Positions 52,099 through 61,897 are shown, numbered from the stretch's first letter. The stretch is DNA of 64,000 nt from Pseudarthrobacter enclensis (GCF_001457025.1 NZ_KQ758600.1:496001-560000), one strand, 5' to 3'. Notes: generated by a model not told the origin, from the sequence alone. Program-made: numbers and translations.

Positions 52099-52694
52099 TG
52101 TTGCCTTCCATTATCTGAAGATCGGGCTGTGTCCCCCGGGGCGGCGCCGGCAGGTTCGTCCTTGGCGATGACCCCCAGGTCCACGGCAGGAGGCGGCGGC
52201 GTCACGCGTGAGCCGACGTCCGCTCCCCTGGCTTTCTGCATGTCGATGGCGTGCTGAAGGATACCCGCCGCCGCGACCTGATCAACTACTTTACGGTGGT
52301 TCCTGCTGCTCATGCCAGCTTCGTGGAGGTTGCGGTGCGCCGTCACGCTGCTGAGCCGCTCGTCGACGAGGTTGACGGGAACGTCCAGGCCGCGGGCGGC
52401 AAGCTCCGCTGCCAGGAGCAAAGCGTAGTCAGCGGCCATCCTTGCCGAGGCGTGTTCCTCGCCCTTCATCGTCCTGGGCAGGCCGACGATCACCTGCGCC
52501 GCCCCTAGCTCCTCCGCCAGTTTGGCGATGACCCGGACATCGGAATTTTTCTTCGCGTTCCGGTCGAGGGTTTTATAGGGCGTGGCCAGGATGGAGTCAC
52601 GGTCGCAGATGGCAACCCCCACCCGGACGGTGCCGACGTCCACCCCTAGTTTGACGCCCTGGGGGTAGCCGCCGGCGTTCACAGGTCCGGCCAT
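52095..52694 (-). CDS. ruvX: Pre-16S rRNA nuclease RuvX/YqgF
   Basis: This is a RNase H-fold nuclease, YqgF. It is annotated as a Holliday junction resolvase-like protein, but in E. coli it matures the 5' end of 16S rRNA. The 199 residues contain LGVDVGTVRVGVAI with the catalytic Asp, VGLPRTMKGEE and VDERLSSVTAH. A disordered tail of about 45 residues follows. ATG 52694 begins one base after the alaS stop. Confidence 0.93.
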   Translation of the reverse strand: MAGPVNAGGYPQGVKLGVDVGTVRVGVAICDRDSILATPYKTLDRNAKKNSDVRVIAKLAEELGAAQVIVGLPRTMKGEEHASARMAADYALLLAAELAARGLDVPVNLVDERLSSVTAHRNLHEAGMSSRNHRKVVDQVAAAGILQHAIDMQKARGADVGSRVTPPPPAVDLGVIAKDEPAGAAPGDTARSSDNGRQQ

Positions 52695-52695
52695 G

Positions 52696-55380
52696 TCAGG
52701 ACTGGCGCCGTTCCACGGCATCGACAATCGCTGCAAGTGCCGCACCGACCTTGGCGGCGTCGGTTCCGCCGCCCTGGGCGACGTCGTCCTTGCCGCCGCC
52801 GCCGCCACCGAGGACTCCGGCGGCCAGGCGCACCAGGGCGCCTGCCTTGACGCCGGCGCCGCGGGCGGCCTCGTTGGTGGCAACCAGGACCAGCGGACGG
52901 TCGTTGGCGACTCCGGCGACCGCCACAGCGGCGGCCTCGGAGCCGAGCCGGTTCCGCAGGTCCAGGGCCAGGCCGCGGAGGTCGTCAGCGCCGCTGACCG
53001 TACCGGCGTCGTGCGCCAGCACCCGGACACCGGCGACATCCCGTGCGGTGTTCACCAGTTGCGCCGCGGCCGCTGCCAGCTGCTCCTTACGGAGGCGGTC
53101 CAGCTCCTTTTCGGTGGCCTTGAGCTTGGCGAGCGTCGCCGAGATCCTGTCGGCAAGTTGGCCTGAGGGGACCTTCAGCAGGTCGGTGAGTTCGGTCACG
53201 AGGGCGCGTTCGGCGGCGAGGTGCCGGAAGGCTTCCATGCCCACGAACGCCTCGACGCGCCGGTTCCCGGAGCCCACGGACTGCTCCCCCAGCAGTGAGA
53301 GGCTGCCGATCAGCGACGTGTTGGCAACGTGGGTGCCGCCGCACAGCTCACGCGACCAGGCACCGTCGATCTCCACCACGCGGACTTCGCTGCCATAGTT
53401 CTCGCCAAACAGTGCCATCGCACCCATGGCCTTGGCCTCGGCAAGGCCCATGATCTTCGTTTCCACGGCGTAGTTGTTCCGGATGGCGAGGTTGGATACT
53501 TCCTCGATCTCCGAGCGCGTGGCGGTGCTCAGCCCCTCGCCCCAGGCGAAGTCGAAGCGCAGGTAGCCTGCCTTGTTGAACGAACCGCGCTGGGTGGCTT
53601 CCGGCCCGAGGATCTGGTGGAGGGCGGCGTGCACGATGTGGGTGCCCGTGTGCGCCTGCTCGGCAGCGTGCCGGCGTTCACGGTCGACGGCGGCGCGCAC
53701 CAGCGAATCCGCGCCGATCTCGCCTTCGCGGACGATCGCCTTGTGCACGCTGAGGCCCTTAAGCGGCCGCTGGACGTCCAAGACCTCCACGACGAAGCCG
53801 TCGCCGGTGATCAGGCCGGTGTCGGCGGCCTGGCCGCCGGCCTCGGCGTAGAACGGCGTTTCGGCGAGGACCAGTTCGATTTCGTCACCGGTGGCTGCCT
53901 GCTGGACCGGGCGGCCCCCGGTGAGCAGGCCGCGGACGCGGGATTCGCCGTCGAGCTCGGTGTAGCCGGTGAAGACCGTTTCGCCCTGCGCCAGGATCTC
54001 CTGGAACGCGCTGAGGTCGGCGTGGCCGCCCTTCTTGCCCTTGGCATCGGCCTGGGCGCGCTGGCGCTGTTCCTGCATGAGGCTGCGGAAGGCGGCCTCA
54101 TCGACCTTCAGGCCGGCCTCTTCGGCCATTTCCAGGGTGAGGTCGATGGGGAAACCGTAGGTATCGTGCAGGGTAAAGGCGTCCTCGCCGGAGAGCGGCT
54201 TGTTGGCGGCCTTGGACTCACGGACCGCGTCCTCGAGCCGGGCGGTTCCGGACGCAATGGTGCGCAGGAAGGCCTTCTCCTCGGCGTACGCGATGCGGCT
54301 GATCCGGGCGAAGTCGGTTTCCACCACCGGGTAGACGCCCTTCATGGCGTCGCGCGAGGCCGGCAGCAGTTCCGGCAGGCAGGCCTGCTCGACGCCGAGC
54401 AGCCTCATGGACCGCACGGCACGGCGGATCAGGCGGCGCAGCACGTAGCCGCGGCCCTCGTTGGAGGGGGTGACGCCGTCGGAAATGAGCATGAGGGCGG
54501 AGCGGACATGGTCAGCCACCACGCGCATCCGGACGTCGTCGACGTGGTGCGGATCGTCCTCGGTCTCGGCGGAGGTGTACTCCTTGCCGGACATTTCGGC
54601 TGCCTTGTCGATAACGGGCCGGACCTGGTCGGTCTCGTACATGTTCTCGACGCCCTGCAGGATCATGGCCAGCCGCTCCATGCCGAGGCCGGTGTCGATG
54701 TTCTTCTTGGGAAGTTCGCCCACGATGTCGAACTCAACCTTGGAACGGACGTTCTCGATCTGGTACTGCATGAACACCAGGTTCCAGATTTCGATGTACC
54801 GGGTTTCGTCCGCCAGCGGACCGCCCTCGATGCCGTAGGCGGGGCCGCGGTCGTAGTAGATCTCGGAGCAGGGGCCGGCGGGGCCCGGCTGGCCCGTGGA
54901 CCAGTAGTTGTCCGACTTGCCCATGCGCTGGATGCGCTCAGCGGGGACTCCGGTGTTCTTCAGCCACAGTTCCTCGGCTTCGTCATCCTCTTCGTAGACG
55001 GTGACCCAGAGGCGTTCGGGCGGAAGGCCGTAGCCGCCGTCGTCCACGGACGTGGTCAGCAGTTCCCATGCGAACTTGATGGCGTCTTCCTTGAAGTAGT
55101 CGCCGAAGGAGAAGTTGCCGCACATCTGGAAGAAGGTGCCGTGGCGGGCGGTCTTGCCGACTTCTTCGATGTCGCCGGTGCGGATGCACTTCTGCACGCT
55201 GGTGGCGCGGGAGTAGGGCGGCTCCTCCCGTGCGGTCAGATAGGGAATGAACGGCACCATGCCGGCCACCGTGAACAGCAGCGACGGATCGCTGGAGACC
55301 AGCGACGCGGAGGGAACCGCTGTGTGGCCCTTGCTGACAAAAAAGTCCACCCAGCGCTTGGTGATCTCCTGCGATTTCAT
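52696..55380 (-). CDS. alaS: Alanyl-tRNA synthetase
   Basis: AlaRS charges tRNA-Ala and edits Ser or Gly misacylation. The 894-residue class II enzyme has the catalytic domain (1-260), the helical tRNA-recognition domain, the editing domain with HTGTH and CGGTH zinc-type motifs (about 580-690) and a C-terminal DHHA1 domain ending in a Gly-rich stretch GVLGGGGGGKDD. ATG start. It leads ruvX and mltG. Confidence 0.98.
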   Translation of the reverse strand: MKSQEITKRWVDFFVSKGHTAVPSASLVSSDPSLLFTVAGMVPFIPYLTAREEPPYSRATSVQKCIRTGDIEEVGKTARHGTFFQMCGNFSFGDYFKEDAIKFAWELLTTSVDDGGYGLPPERLWVTVYEEDDEAEELWLKNTGVPAERIQRMGKSDNYWSTGQPGPAGPCSEIYYDRGPAYGIEGGPLADETRYIEIWNLVFMQYQIENVRSKVEFDIVGELPKKNIDTGLGMERLAMILQGVENMYETDQVRPVIDKAAEMSGKEYTSAETEDDPHHVDDVRMRVVADHVRSALMLISDGVTPSNEGRGYVLRRLIRRAVRSMRLLGVEQACLPELLPASRDAMKGVYPVVETDFARISRIAYAEEKAFLRTIASGTARLEDAVRESKAANKPLSGEDAFTLHDTYGFPIDLTLEMAEEAGLKVDEAAFRSLMQEQRQRAQADAKGKKGGHADLSAFQEILAQGETVFTGYTELDGESRVRGLLTGGRPVQQAATGDEIELVLAETPFYAEAGGQAADTGLITGDGFVVEVLDVQRPLKGLSVHKAIVREGEIGADSLVRAAVDRERRHAAEQAHTGTHIVHAALHQILGPEATQRGSFNKAGYLRFDFAWGEGLSTATRSEIEEVSNLAIRNNYAVETKIMGLAEAKAMGAMALFGENYGSEVRVVEIDGAWSRELCGGTHVANTSLIGSLSLLGEQSVGSGNRRVEAFVGMEAFRHLAAERALVTELTDLLKVPSGQLADRISATLAKLKATEKELDRLRKEQLAAAAAQLVNTARDVAGVRVLAHDAGTVSGADDLRGLALDLRNRLGSEAAAVAVAGVANDRPLVLVATNEAARGAGVKAGALVRLAAGVLGGGGGGKDDVAQGGGTDAAKVGAALAAIVDAVERRQS

Positions 55381-55438
55381 GAGCTGTTTCTTACCCTTCT
55401 TGCTCCGCGCTTGGACCGCGCGGAAAGTTCGTTCAGGT

Positions 55439-55463
55439 GGCAGGGCCCGTCAGGGCCCCTGCC
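55439..55463. terminator. Hairpin between the small membrane protein gene and alaS
   Basis: GGCAGG-GCCC pairs with GGGC-CCTGCC around GTCA with one bulged base. It is 37 bases beyond the stop of the 76-codon gene. There is no T tract, so it may be only a partial terminator in front of alaS. Confidence 0.45.
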
Positions 55464-55499
55464 GGATTGGTGCGGCTGCCGGTTGCCCGGCTCCGGGGG

Positions 55500-55730
55500 T
55501 CAGCGGCGGGCCGCGTCCGCGGGATCGACGCCGAGGGCGGTCCGCAGGTCTGTTTCGCGTTCCCGCATGCCGGAGCGTACGGCGTCGGCGAAGTCGTAGA
55601 CGCCGTCGGCCAGCCTGCCCACCGCCCGGTTGAGGCCTTCAGGGCCAAGGGTGGACTGGGCTTCGGTGACCTTGCGGAAGGCAATGACTCCGATGGCCAC
55701 GCCGATTCCCATCCAGACAAGTCGTTTCAT
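55500..55730 (-). CDS. Small conserved membrane protein, unknown function
   Basis: The 76-residue protein has one N-terminal membrane segment (about 5-20, MGIGVAIGVIAFRKV) and a charged, mostly helical soluble part. I do not recognise a named family. It lies between a DUF948 gene and alaS, 17 bases after the former, and both are small single-span proteins, so they may work together. A ribosome site AAAGTAG precedes the ATG weakly. Confidence 0.75.
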   Translation of the reverse strand: MKRLVWMGIGVAIGVIAFRKVTEAQSTLGPEGLNRAVGRLADGVYDFADAVRSGMRERETDLRTALGVDPADAARR

Positions 55731-55747
55731 GGTGCTACTTTCGGAGC

Positions 55748-56122
55748 TTAGCGGCTGCGGCGGCCGGTGGCGGGCTTCTTGCGGTTGGACAGCGCACTGC
55801 GCACGCCGTAGCTGAACGCCGCGACCTTGATCAGCGGCGAACCGACGGTGGCCGCCACCAGGGACGACAGGGCCGAAAGGTTCGCCGAGGCATCCGAGAC
55901 GTTGGACGAGATGCCGTCCACCTTCTTCAGCTGCTGGTTGGTGGTGGTCACGGTGGCCGTCACCTCATCCATCAGCGGCGTTGCGCCGTCGCTCAGTGAC
56001 CGGATGGCAGTCCGCACCTCGTCAAACACCTTGCCCAGCTTCAGGATGGGCACGGCGAGCAGCAGCACCAGGAGCGCAAACACTCCGGCGGCGACCAGGC
56101 CGGCGATATCGCCACCAGTCAT
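55748..56122 (-). CDS. DUF948 family membrane protein
   Basis: The 124-residue protein has an N-terminal membrane segment (about 8-28) and a helical, possibly coiled-coil region (30-85) typical of DUF948. A basic C-terminal tail ends RKKPATGRRSR. Function is unknown; related proteins resemble general stress proteins and sit beside cell-envelope genes. The ATG has AAGGAGAT nearby. It lies just upstream of the 76-codon gene and downstream of rpsD. Confidence 0.82.
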   Translation of the reverse strand: MTGGDIAGLVAAGVFALLVLLLAVPILKLGKVFDEVRTAIRSLSDGATPLMDEVTATVTTTNQQLKKVDGISSNVSDASANLSALSSLVAATVGSPLIKVAAFSYGVRSALSNRKKPATGRRSR

Positions 56123-56214
56123 AGACGTTCATCTCCTTGAAATCCTGTGGTCCGGAACCGTTCTGCACGCATCGCGGACCGCGTTGCGCAGATGTCCCCC
56201 AAGTACCTTACATA

Positions 56215-56250
56215 CAAAGAAGCCCGCGGCGCTTGCCACGGGCTTCTTTG
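56215..56250. terminator. Terminator of rpsD
   Basis: A perfect 12-bp stem (CAAAGAAGCCCG, 56215-56226, with 56239-56250) around a 12-base loop lies 17 bases past the rpsD stop. The CTTCTTTG side gives a U-rich end on the minus strand. Confidence 0.8.
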
Positions 56251-56266
56251 GATACGCTGCTGGGAT

Positions 56267-56893
56267 TTAGCGTGCGTAGAATTCGACGACGAGCTGCTCT
56301 TCGCAGGTCACCGGAACTTCGGAGCGCTTGGGACGGCGGACCAGGCGGGCCTGCAGTGCCTCGAGCTTGACGTCCAGGTAGGCCGGGACGGCGGGCAGCA
56401 CGTCGCGGTGGGCGCCGGCTGCTGCAACCTGGAGCGGAACCATGGTTTCGCTGCGGCTGTGGACGTGGATGAGCTGGCCTTCGCCGACGCGGAACGACGG
56501 GCGGTCAACGCGGACGCCGTCAACCATGATGTGGCGGTGCACAACGAGCTGGCGGGCCTGGGCGATGGTGCGGGCGAAGCCGGCACGCAGCACCAGGGCG
56601 TCGAGGCGGGTTTCGAGCAGTTCGATGAGGTTCTCACCGGTCAGGCCCTTGGTGCGGCGGGCTTCCTCGAAGGCACGGGTCATCTGTGCTTCGCGGATGC
56701 CGTACTGGGCGCGCAGGCGCTGCTTTTCGCGCAGGCGGACCGCGTAGTCGGAGTCCTGCTTTTTGCGGGCACGGCCATGCTCACCGGGGCCGTACGGGCG
56801 GCGCTCCATGTACTTGGCGGCCTTGGGGGTCAGAGCGATGCCGAGGGACCGCGAGAGGCGGGCCTGACGGCGAGCACGAGTGTTGTTAGCCAC
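56267..56893 (-). CDS. rpsD: 30S ribosomal protein S4
   Basis: S4 nucleates assembly of the 30S 5' domain. The 208-residue protein starts MANNTRARRQARLSRSLGI and has the S4 RNA-binding domain (about 98-160, RLDALVLRAGFARTIAQARQ). The GTG at 56893 with GGAAGGA upstream gives the family length; the frame to 56953 is not coding. In this lineage rpsD stands alone rather than in the alpha operon, here between rarA and the DUF948 gene. Confidence 0.97.
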   Translation of the reverse strand: MANNTRARRQARLSRSLGIALTPKAAKYMERRPYGPGEHGRARKKQDSDYAVRLREKQRLRAQYGIREAQMTRAFEEARRTKGLTGENLIELLETRLDALVLRAGFARTIAQARQLVVHRHIMVDGVRVDRPSFRVGEGQLIHVHSRSETMVPLQVAAAGAHRDVLPAVPAYLDVKLEALQARLVRRPKRSEVPVTCEEQLVVEFYAR

Positions 56894-57051
56894 TTGTGTC
56901 CTTCCAAATATCTGCGGTGTGTCAGTGTTACTGGCCTCCATGAGGGAGAGCATCGGCCAACCGCTGCCTTTTGCTACTGGGCGCAGGGCACAGTTCCATC
57001 AAACGAAAAATTCGGTGGATTGTGCGTCCGTGCCTTGCCAGACAAAGATCA

Positions 57052-57057
57052 ATCCTA
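57052..57057 (-). promoter_or_regulatory. Possible -10 of rpsD inside the gap after rarA
   Basis: TAGGAT on the minus strand fits TANNNT; TTGTCA (57078-57083) lies 20 bases upstream, longer than usual. It would give a leader of about 150 bases before rpsD. The 173-base gap shows no gene and could hold an S4 autoregulatory fold, which I could not identify. Confidence 0.35.
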
Positions 57058-57066
57058 GCACGGCGG

Positions 57067-58461
57067 CTACTTGCCCCTGACAATCTTCCGGAGCCGCTCC
57101 AGCCTGGCGGCAATGTCCCGTTCGGCGCCGTTGCCGGTGGGCTGGTAGTAGTCGCGGCCCACGAGGTCGTCGGGCGGGTACTGCTGGGTGGCCACGCCGT
57201 GCGGTGCGTCGTGGGCGTATTTGTAGCCCAGCCCGTGGCCCAACTGCTTGGAACCGGGATAGTGCGAGTCCCTCAGGTGCGCGGGAATCCCGTTCCCCAA
57301 GCCTGCGCGGACGTCGGCAATGGCCTTGTTGATGCCCATGTAGGCGGCGTTCGATTTTGGCGCGGTGGCAAGGTGGACCACGGCCTCGGCGAGGACGATG
57401 CGGCCTTCCGGCATGCCTATCAGCTGCACTGCCTGGGCTGCGGCGACTGCGGTCTGCAGCGCCGTGGGGTCCGCCATCCCCACATCTTCCGCGGCCGAGA
57501 TGACGATCCGGCGCGCCACGAACCGTGGGTCCTCCCCCGCTTCGAGCATCCGCGCGAGGTAGTGCAGCGCGGCGTCGACGTCGGAGCCCCGGATGGATTT
57601 GATGAAGGCGCTGGCGACGTCGTAGTGCTGGTCACCGGCCCGGTCGTAGCGGACGGCCGCCACGTCCAGGGCCCGTTCGGTGTGCCGCAGCCCGACCTTG
57701 ACCGGGCCGGCCTCGGCGTCGTCGGCGTCGCCGAACGCAACCCCTGCCGCTGCTTCGAGTGCCGTGAGGGCACGGCGGGCGTCCCCGCCGGAAAGCCGGA
57801 CCAGGTGCGCCAGGGCTTCGGGATCGAGTTCAGCTTTTCCATCGAGCCCCCGGGGATCTTCCACTGCCCGGGTCAGCAGGCCTTCGATGTCGGCATCGGT
57901 CAGGGGCTTGAGGGTGAGCAGCAGGGAACGCGAGAGCAGCGGCGACACCACGGAGAAGGACGGGTTTTCGGTGGTGGCGGCCACCAGGACCACCCAGCGG
58001 TTTTCCACGCCAGGGAGGAGGGCGTCCTGCTGGGCCTTGTTGAAGCGGTGGATTTCGTCCAGGAACAGCACCGTGGTGGTTTTGTACAGGTCGCGGGCGG
58101 TCAGCGCGTCGTCCATGACGCGGCGGACGTCCTTGACGCCGGCGGTGATGGCGGAAAGTTCGACGAACTTCCGGCCCGGGCCGCGGGCAATGACGTGGGC
58201 CAAGGTGGTCTTCCCGGTGCCGGGAGGCCCCCACAGGATCAGGGAACTGGGCCCGGCCGGGCCGGCGGCATCGGCCCCGGCCGCCAGTTGGCGCAACGGG
58301 GAGCCTTGCCCCAGCAGGTGCTGCTGGCCCACGACGTCGTCGAGGGTGCGCGGCCGCATGCGGACGGCCAGGGGGCTGCGGGGGGACGCGGACGCGGGAG
58401 CAGCGGCGGCGGCAGCGTCGTCGTCGTCATTGCCTGGCCCGTGCCCGAAGAGATCATCCAC
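57067..58461 (-). CDS. rarA: Replication-associated recombination protein A (RarA/MgsA)
   Basis: RarA is a clamp-loader-like AAA+ ATPase that acts at stalled forks and in daughter-strand gap repair. The 464 residues include an acidic, Ala-rich N-terminus, Walker [10 protein letters not shown] (about residue 80), Walker [10 protein letters not shown] and the C-terminal MgsA tetramerisation region. GTG start with a TAGCCT box six bases before it, possibly leaderless. The gene is divergent from the VLRF1-type gene. Confidence 0.95.
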   Translation of the reverse strand: MDDLFGHGPGNDDDDAAAAAAPASASPRSPLAVRMRPRTLDDVVGQQHLLGQGSPLRQLAAGADAAGPAGPSSLILWGPPGTGKTTLAHVIARGPGRKFVELSAITAGVKDVRRVMDDALTARDLYKTTTVLFLDEIHRFNKAQQDALLPGVENRWVVLVAATTENPSFSVVSPLLSRSLLLTLKPLTDADIEGLLTRAVEDPRGLDGKAELDPEALAHLVRLSGGDARRALTALEAAAGVAFGDADDAEAGPVKVGLRHTERALDVAAVRYDRAGDQHYDVASAFIKSIRGSDVDAALHYLARMLEAGEDPRFVARRIVISAAEDVGMADPTALQTAVAAAQAVQLIGMPEGRIVLAEAVVHLATAPKSNAAYMGINKAIADVRAGLGNGIPAHLRDSHYPGSKQLGHGLGYKYAHDAPHGVATQQYPPDDLVGRDYYQPTGNGAERDIAARLERLRKIVRGK

Positions 58462-58528
58462 ATAGATAGGCTACTTCCAGTCGCAGGGCATTCCCGCCGC
58501 GGCTGCCGCCGGCGAAGAGGGAGGACCC

Positions 58529-59194
58529 ATGACCGCACCCGCGCGCGGGCCGGGACCATCGGTCAGGACGGCGTTCGTTCCCGGTTCCCGGTTGCCTGGC
58601 TGGGTTGCTCGCTTCGGCGCTGCCCACGGCGGGTTCACCGTGCGTGACGAGGACGACGGCGTGCGGCTTCTGGCGGGCGACGGCGGCAACGCGCTGCTCC
58701 AGGCGCCGTGGCCGCCGGACGGGCGGCCGGGACGGGGCGCTGACGTAGTGGACCGGTTGGCGTCGCTGGCCGCCCAGCCGCGCCGGCTGGGCCTGCTCCT
58801 GGTGCGGCGCGGCGGCTACGGAATCGGCATCGCCAGTGAAGGGGTCCTGCTGGCGTCAAAGACGGGAAGCCGCTACGTCCAGTCGCGCAGCGCGGCCGGC
58901 GGCCAGTCGCAGCAGCGGTTCGCACGGCGGCGTTCCAACCAGGCGGACGCCCTGGTGGAGGCGGTGGCGCAGCAGGCCGCCGAGGTGTTCCGTTCAGCCG
59001 CCTTCGAGTATGTGGTGCCCGGCGGCGACCGGGCCCTGGCGGAGCTGGTACTCCAGGACCCCGCGCTGCGTGATTACGCGCAGCTGCCGCGGCTCGCCTA
59101 CCTCGACGTCGTGGAGCCCAAGGCGGCCGTGTTGAGGAAGGCCGCGGCTGATGCCTGCTCGGTGCGGGTCACTGTAACGGATGCGGCGGCTTAG
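58529..59194 (+). CDS. Actinobacterial VLRF1-type peptidyl-tRNA hydrolase (acVLRF1)
   Basis: The 221-residue protein belongs to the Vms1-like release factor 1 clan. Eukaryotic Vms1/ANKZF1 free nascent chains from stalled 60S ribosomes in ribosome quality control. The actinobacterial form keeps the RNase-like/eRF1 domain 2-type fold with the catalytic-loop motif AAGGQSQQRFARRRSNQ (about 129-145), which corresponds to the release-factor GGQ/GxxQ loop. GGGAGGA lies shortly before the ATG. It is divergent from rarA. Its action on bacterial ribosomes is inferred from the family, not shown here. Confidence 0.88.
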   Translation: MTAPARGPGPSVRTAFVPGSRLPGWVARFGAAHGGFTVRDEDDGVRLLAGDGGNALLQAPWPPDGRPGRGADVVDRLASLAAQPRRLGLLLVRRGGYGIGIASEGVLLASKTGSRYVQSRSAAGGQSQQRFARRRSNQADALVEAVAQQAAEVFRSAAFEYVVPGGDRALAELVLQDPALRDYAQLPRLAYLDVVEPKAAVLRKAAADACSVRVTVTDAAA

Positions 59195-59211
59195 CCTGCC
59201 GTCGTTGGTTG

Positions 59212-60027
59212 TCAGCAGCCGGTCAGTGCGCGGCGGGGGCGTTCCTGGCGGTAGACGTACCGGCCGGACTCGCGGAAACCGGAGTTTGCGTACAGCGCCT
59301 GCGCCCCGCTGTTGGCTGCGGTGACCAGCAGCCAGAAGCCGTGAACGCCGTGCTCCTTGCCGGCGTGGAGCAGGGCCTGCAGGATGGCGGCCGCGAGGCC
59401 CTGGCGGCGCGCGTCCGGAAGTGTGGCCATGCAGTAAAGGCCGCCCTGGCCACTGCCGTCCGGGAGGGCAAGGCGCCCGACGGCGGAGGCCCTGCCATCA
59501 CGGTCCCGCACCAGGGCATACACGGAGGGACAGCCCTTGAGGATTGTTTCGGCGTTGGCCAGGGAGTCTTCCCCGCCACGGCCGTCCACCTCCCACCAGA
59601 CCCGCAGCCACTCCCCTGACGGCTCCGTGGCAAGTTCCACCTCCGGCGTTCCCCCTGACTGCGGACGGACGTGCCGGGCGTTGCGGGTCATGACCAGGGT
59701 TTCGGACTGGCGCGTGAAGCCTTCTGCATCCAGCAGTTGGTGAAGCGCGGAGGCTGCGGGGGTGTCGAAGACCTGGAAGATAACCGGCAGGCGGCGGCTG
59801 CGGTACCAGGCCCTGGCATCCCTCAGCAGGCCCGGAAGATCGTCGCTGCCCGCTTCACCGCCGCCCGGTGCCGTGCGCGGCGAGATGGAGTTGGCCCGCT
59901 GGGTGACGCCCGCGGCCGCCCGCAGGGTCCAGCCGCCGGCATCATGGCGGTCCGGCGCCGGCCACGCTGCGTCCATGGCGGCTTCAAGGCCAAAGGGTGC
60001 GGGTTCGGCCGGGCTCGGTGTGGTCAC
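59212..60027 (-). CDS. GNAT family N-acetyltransferase
   Basis: The 271-residue protein has a C-terminal GNAT domain (about 165-262) with the acetyl-CoA loop ARRQGLAAAIL and the conserved NSGFRESGRYVYR end. The N-terminal half resembles a degenerate second GNAT unit, including FDTPAASALHQLLDAEGF. Substrate is unknown. GTG start with AAGGAAGGAAC upstream. It is convergent with the VLRF1 gene and lies after the aspS terminator. Confidence 0.9.
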   Translation of the reverse strand: MTTPSPAEPAPFGLEAAMDAAWPAPDRHDAGGWTLRAAAGVTQRANSISPRTAPGGGEAGSDDLPGLLRDARAWYRSRRLPVIFQVFDTPAASALHQLLDAEGFTRQSETLVMTRNARHVRPQSGGTPEVELATEPSGEWLRVWWEVDGRGGEDSLANAETILKGCPSVYALVRDRDGRASAVGRLALPDGSGQGGLYCMATLPDARRQGLAAAILQALLHAGKEHGVHGFWLLVTAANSGAQALYANSGFRESGRYVYRQERPRRALTGC

Positions 60028-60044
60028 GGCGTTGTTCCTTCCTT

Positions 60045-60098
60045 AACGGCAGGAGGTTCCCCGGGCGGACCGGGGAACCTCCAATGCGTGCTGCCGTT
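60045..60098. terminator. Two-tier hairpin downstream of aspS
   Basis: An inner 12-bp stem (GGAGGTTCCCCG, 60052-60063, with 60071-60082) is enclosed by an outer AACGGCA/TGCCGTT pair (60045-60051 and 60092-60098). It starts three bases after the aspS stop and ends TTAAGG on that strand, so it is a terminator-like structure. Confidence 0.75.
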
Positions 60099-60100
60099 GA

Positions 60101-61897
60101 CTACTGCTGGTCTTCGGGCTTCTTCACTTCCGGTTTTTTGGCCTCGGGCTTGAAGTCGACGCCCGCTTCCTTGCGCTGCTGCGGGGTGATCGGAGCCGGG
60201 GCGGCCGTCAGCGGGTCGAACCCGCCGCCGGACTTCGGGAAGGCGATGACGTCACGGATGGACTCAACGCCGGCCAGCAGCGAGACCACGCGGTCCCAGC
60301 CGAACGCAATGCCGCCGTGCGGCGGGGCGCCGTACTTGAAGCCCTCCAGCAGGAAGCCGAACTTGGTCTGGGCGTCTTCCTTGTCCAGGCCCATCAGCTC
60401 AAAGACGCGCTCCTGCACGTCGCGCTGGTGGATACGGATGGAACCGCCGCCGATTTCGTTGCCGTTGCAGACGATGTCGTAGGCGTAGGACAGCGCGGAT
60501 TCAGGATCCTTGTCGAAGGTGTCCAGGAACTCCGGCTTGGGCGAAGTGAACGCGTGGTGCACGGCAGTCCACTGGCCTGCGCCGACAGCCACGTCACCGG
60601 AAGCGACGGCAGCAGCGGCAGGTTCGAACATGGGGGCATCCACCACCCAGCAGAAGGCCCAGTCGGTGGGGTCGATCAGGCCGGTGCGGTGGCCGATCTC
60701 GACGCGGGCGGCGCCCAGAAGTGCCCGGGAGGGGGTCTTCTCACCGGCGGCGAAGAAGATGCAGTCGCCCGGCTTGGCGCCCACGGCGTCGGCGAGTCCG
60801 GCACGCTCGGTATCGGTCAGGTTCTTGGCAACGGGTCCGGCGAGTTCGCCGTCTTCCTTGTACAGGACGTACGCCAGGCCCTTCGCGCCGCGCTGCTTGG
60901 CCCATTCCTGCCAGGCGTCCAGTGCCCGGCGTGCCTGCGAAGCTCCCCCGGGCATGACGACGGCGCCCACGTAGGGAGCCTTGAAGACACCGAAGTTGGT
61001 GTCCTTGAAGAATTCGGTGAGCTCGGTCAGTTCCTGGCCGAAGCGGAGGTCCGGCTTGTCCGAACCGTAGCGCGCCATGGCGTCCGCGTAGGTGATCCGC
61101 TGGATCGGGGTCGGGATGTCCACGCCGATCAGCTTCCAGACAGCCTTCACGATGTTCTCGCCCAGGCTGATGATGTCGTCCTGGTCCACGAAGCTGGCCT
61201 CGATGTCCAGCTGCGTGAACTCCGGCTGCCGGTCGGCACGGAAGTCCTCGTCGCGGTAGCAGCGGGCAATCTGGTAGTACTTTTCGAAGCCGCCCACCTG
61301 CAGCAGTTGCTTGAACAGCTGCGGGGACTGCGGCAGGGCGTACCAGGAACCCGGCGCCAGGCGGGCCGGAACCAGGAAGTCGCGGGCGCCTTCCGGCGTC
61401 GAACGCGTCAGCGTGGGGGTTTCGATCTCCACGAAGCCTTCGTCGTGGAGCAGTTCCCGGGCCACGCGGTTGGCTTCGGAACGCAGGCGGATGTTGCGGC
61501 TGGGGCCGGGGCGGCGAAGATCCAGGTAGCGGTGCTTCAGGCGCGCTTCCTCGCCCACTTCCACGTGCTCATCGATCTGGAAGGGCAGCGGGTCGGAGGT
61601 GTTGAGCACCTTGACGTCCTCGGCGATGACCTCGATTGCGCCGGACGCCAGGGCGGGGTTTTCGTTGCCTTCCGGGCGCTTGGACACGGTGCCGGTGACC
61701 TGGAGGACGTACTCGTTGCGGAGGCCGTGGAAGACTTCCTCCTCGCGGACAACAATCTGTGCCACGCCGGACGCGTCACGGAGGTCCACGAACGCCACAC
61801 CACCGTGATCACGGCGGCGGCCTACCCAGCCGGCCAGGGTTACGGTTTGTCCAATGTGCTCGGAACGGAGGGCTCCGAGGTCATGCGTGCGCAGCAC
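60101..61897 (-). CDS. aspS: Aspartyl-tRNA synthetase (AspRS/possible Asx-type)
   Basis: AspRS charges tRNA-Asp; many actinobacterial forms also charge tRNA-Asn as non-discriminating enzymes. The 598 residues have the OB-fold anticodon domain (1-110), motif 2 and 3 regions of class II ([20 protein letters not shown] and [15 protein letters not shown]) and the bacterial GAD insertion. I choose GTG 61897 ([11 protein letters not shown]), with AAAGG upstream; the frame to 62062 overlaps the hisS end and is not coding. Whether it is discriminating cannot be told here. Confidence 0.96.
   Translation of the reverse strand: MLRTHDLGALRSEHIGQTVTLAGWVGRRRDHGGVAFVDLRDASGVAQIVVREEEVFHGLRNEYVLQVTGTVSKRPEGNENPALASGAIEVIAEDVKVLNTSDPLPFQIDEHVEVGEEARLKHRYLDLRRPGPSRNIRLRSEANRVARELLHDEGFVEIETPTLTRSTPEGARDFLVPARLAPGSWYALPQSPQLFKQLLQVGGFEKYYQIARCYRDEDFRADRQPEFTQLDIEASFVDQDDIISLGENIVKAVWKLIGVDIPTPIQRITYADAMARYGSDKPDLRFGQELTELTEFFKDTNFGVFKAPYVGAVVMPGGASQARRALDAWQEWAKQRGAKGLAYVLYKEDGELAGPVAKNLTDTERAGLADAVGAKPGDCIFFAAGEKTPSRALLGAARVEIGHRTGLIDPTDWAFCWVVDAPMFEPAAAAVASGDVAVGAGQWTAVHHAFTSPKPEFLDTFDKDPESALSYAYDIVCNGNEIGGGSIRIHQRDVQERVFELMGLDKEDAQTKFGFLLEGFKYGAPPHGGIAFGWDRVVSLLAGVESIRDVIAFPKSGGGFDPLTAAPAPITPQQRKEAGVDFKPEAKKPEVKKPEDQQ

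Noticed and set aside
52095-53039. Long N-terminal extension of ruvX reaching into alaS
   Set aside because: The extra 115 residues are a shadow of the alaS C-terminus; the family starts near the ATG at 52694.
53329-55599. A 756-codon open frame opposite alaS
   Set aside because: Again a mirror frame of a secure gene, with low-complexity composition and no ribosome site.
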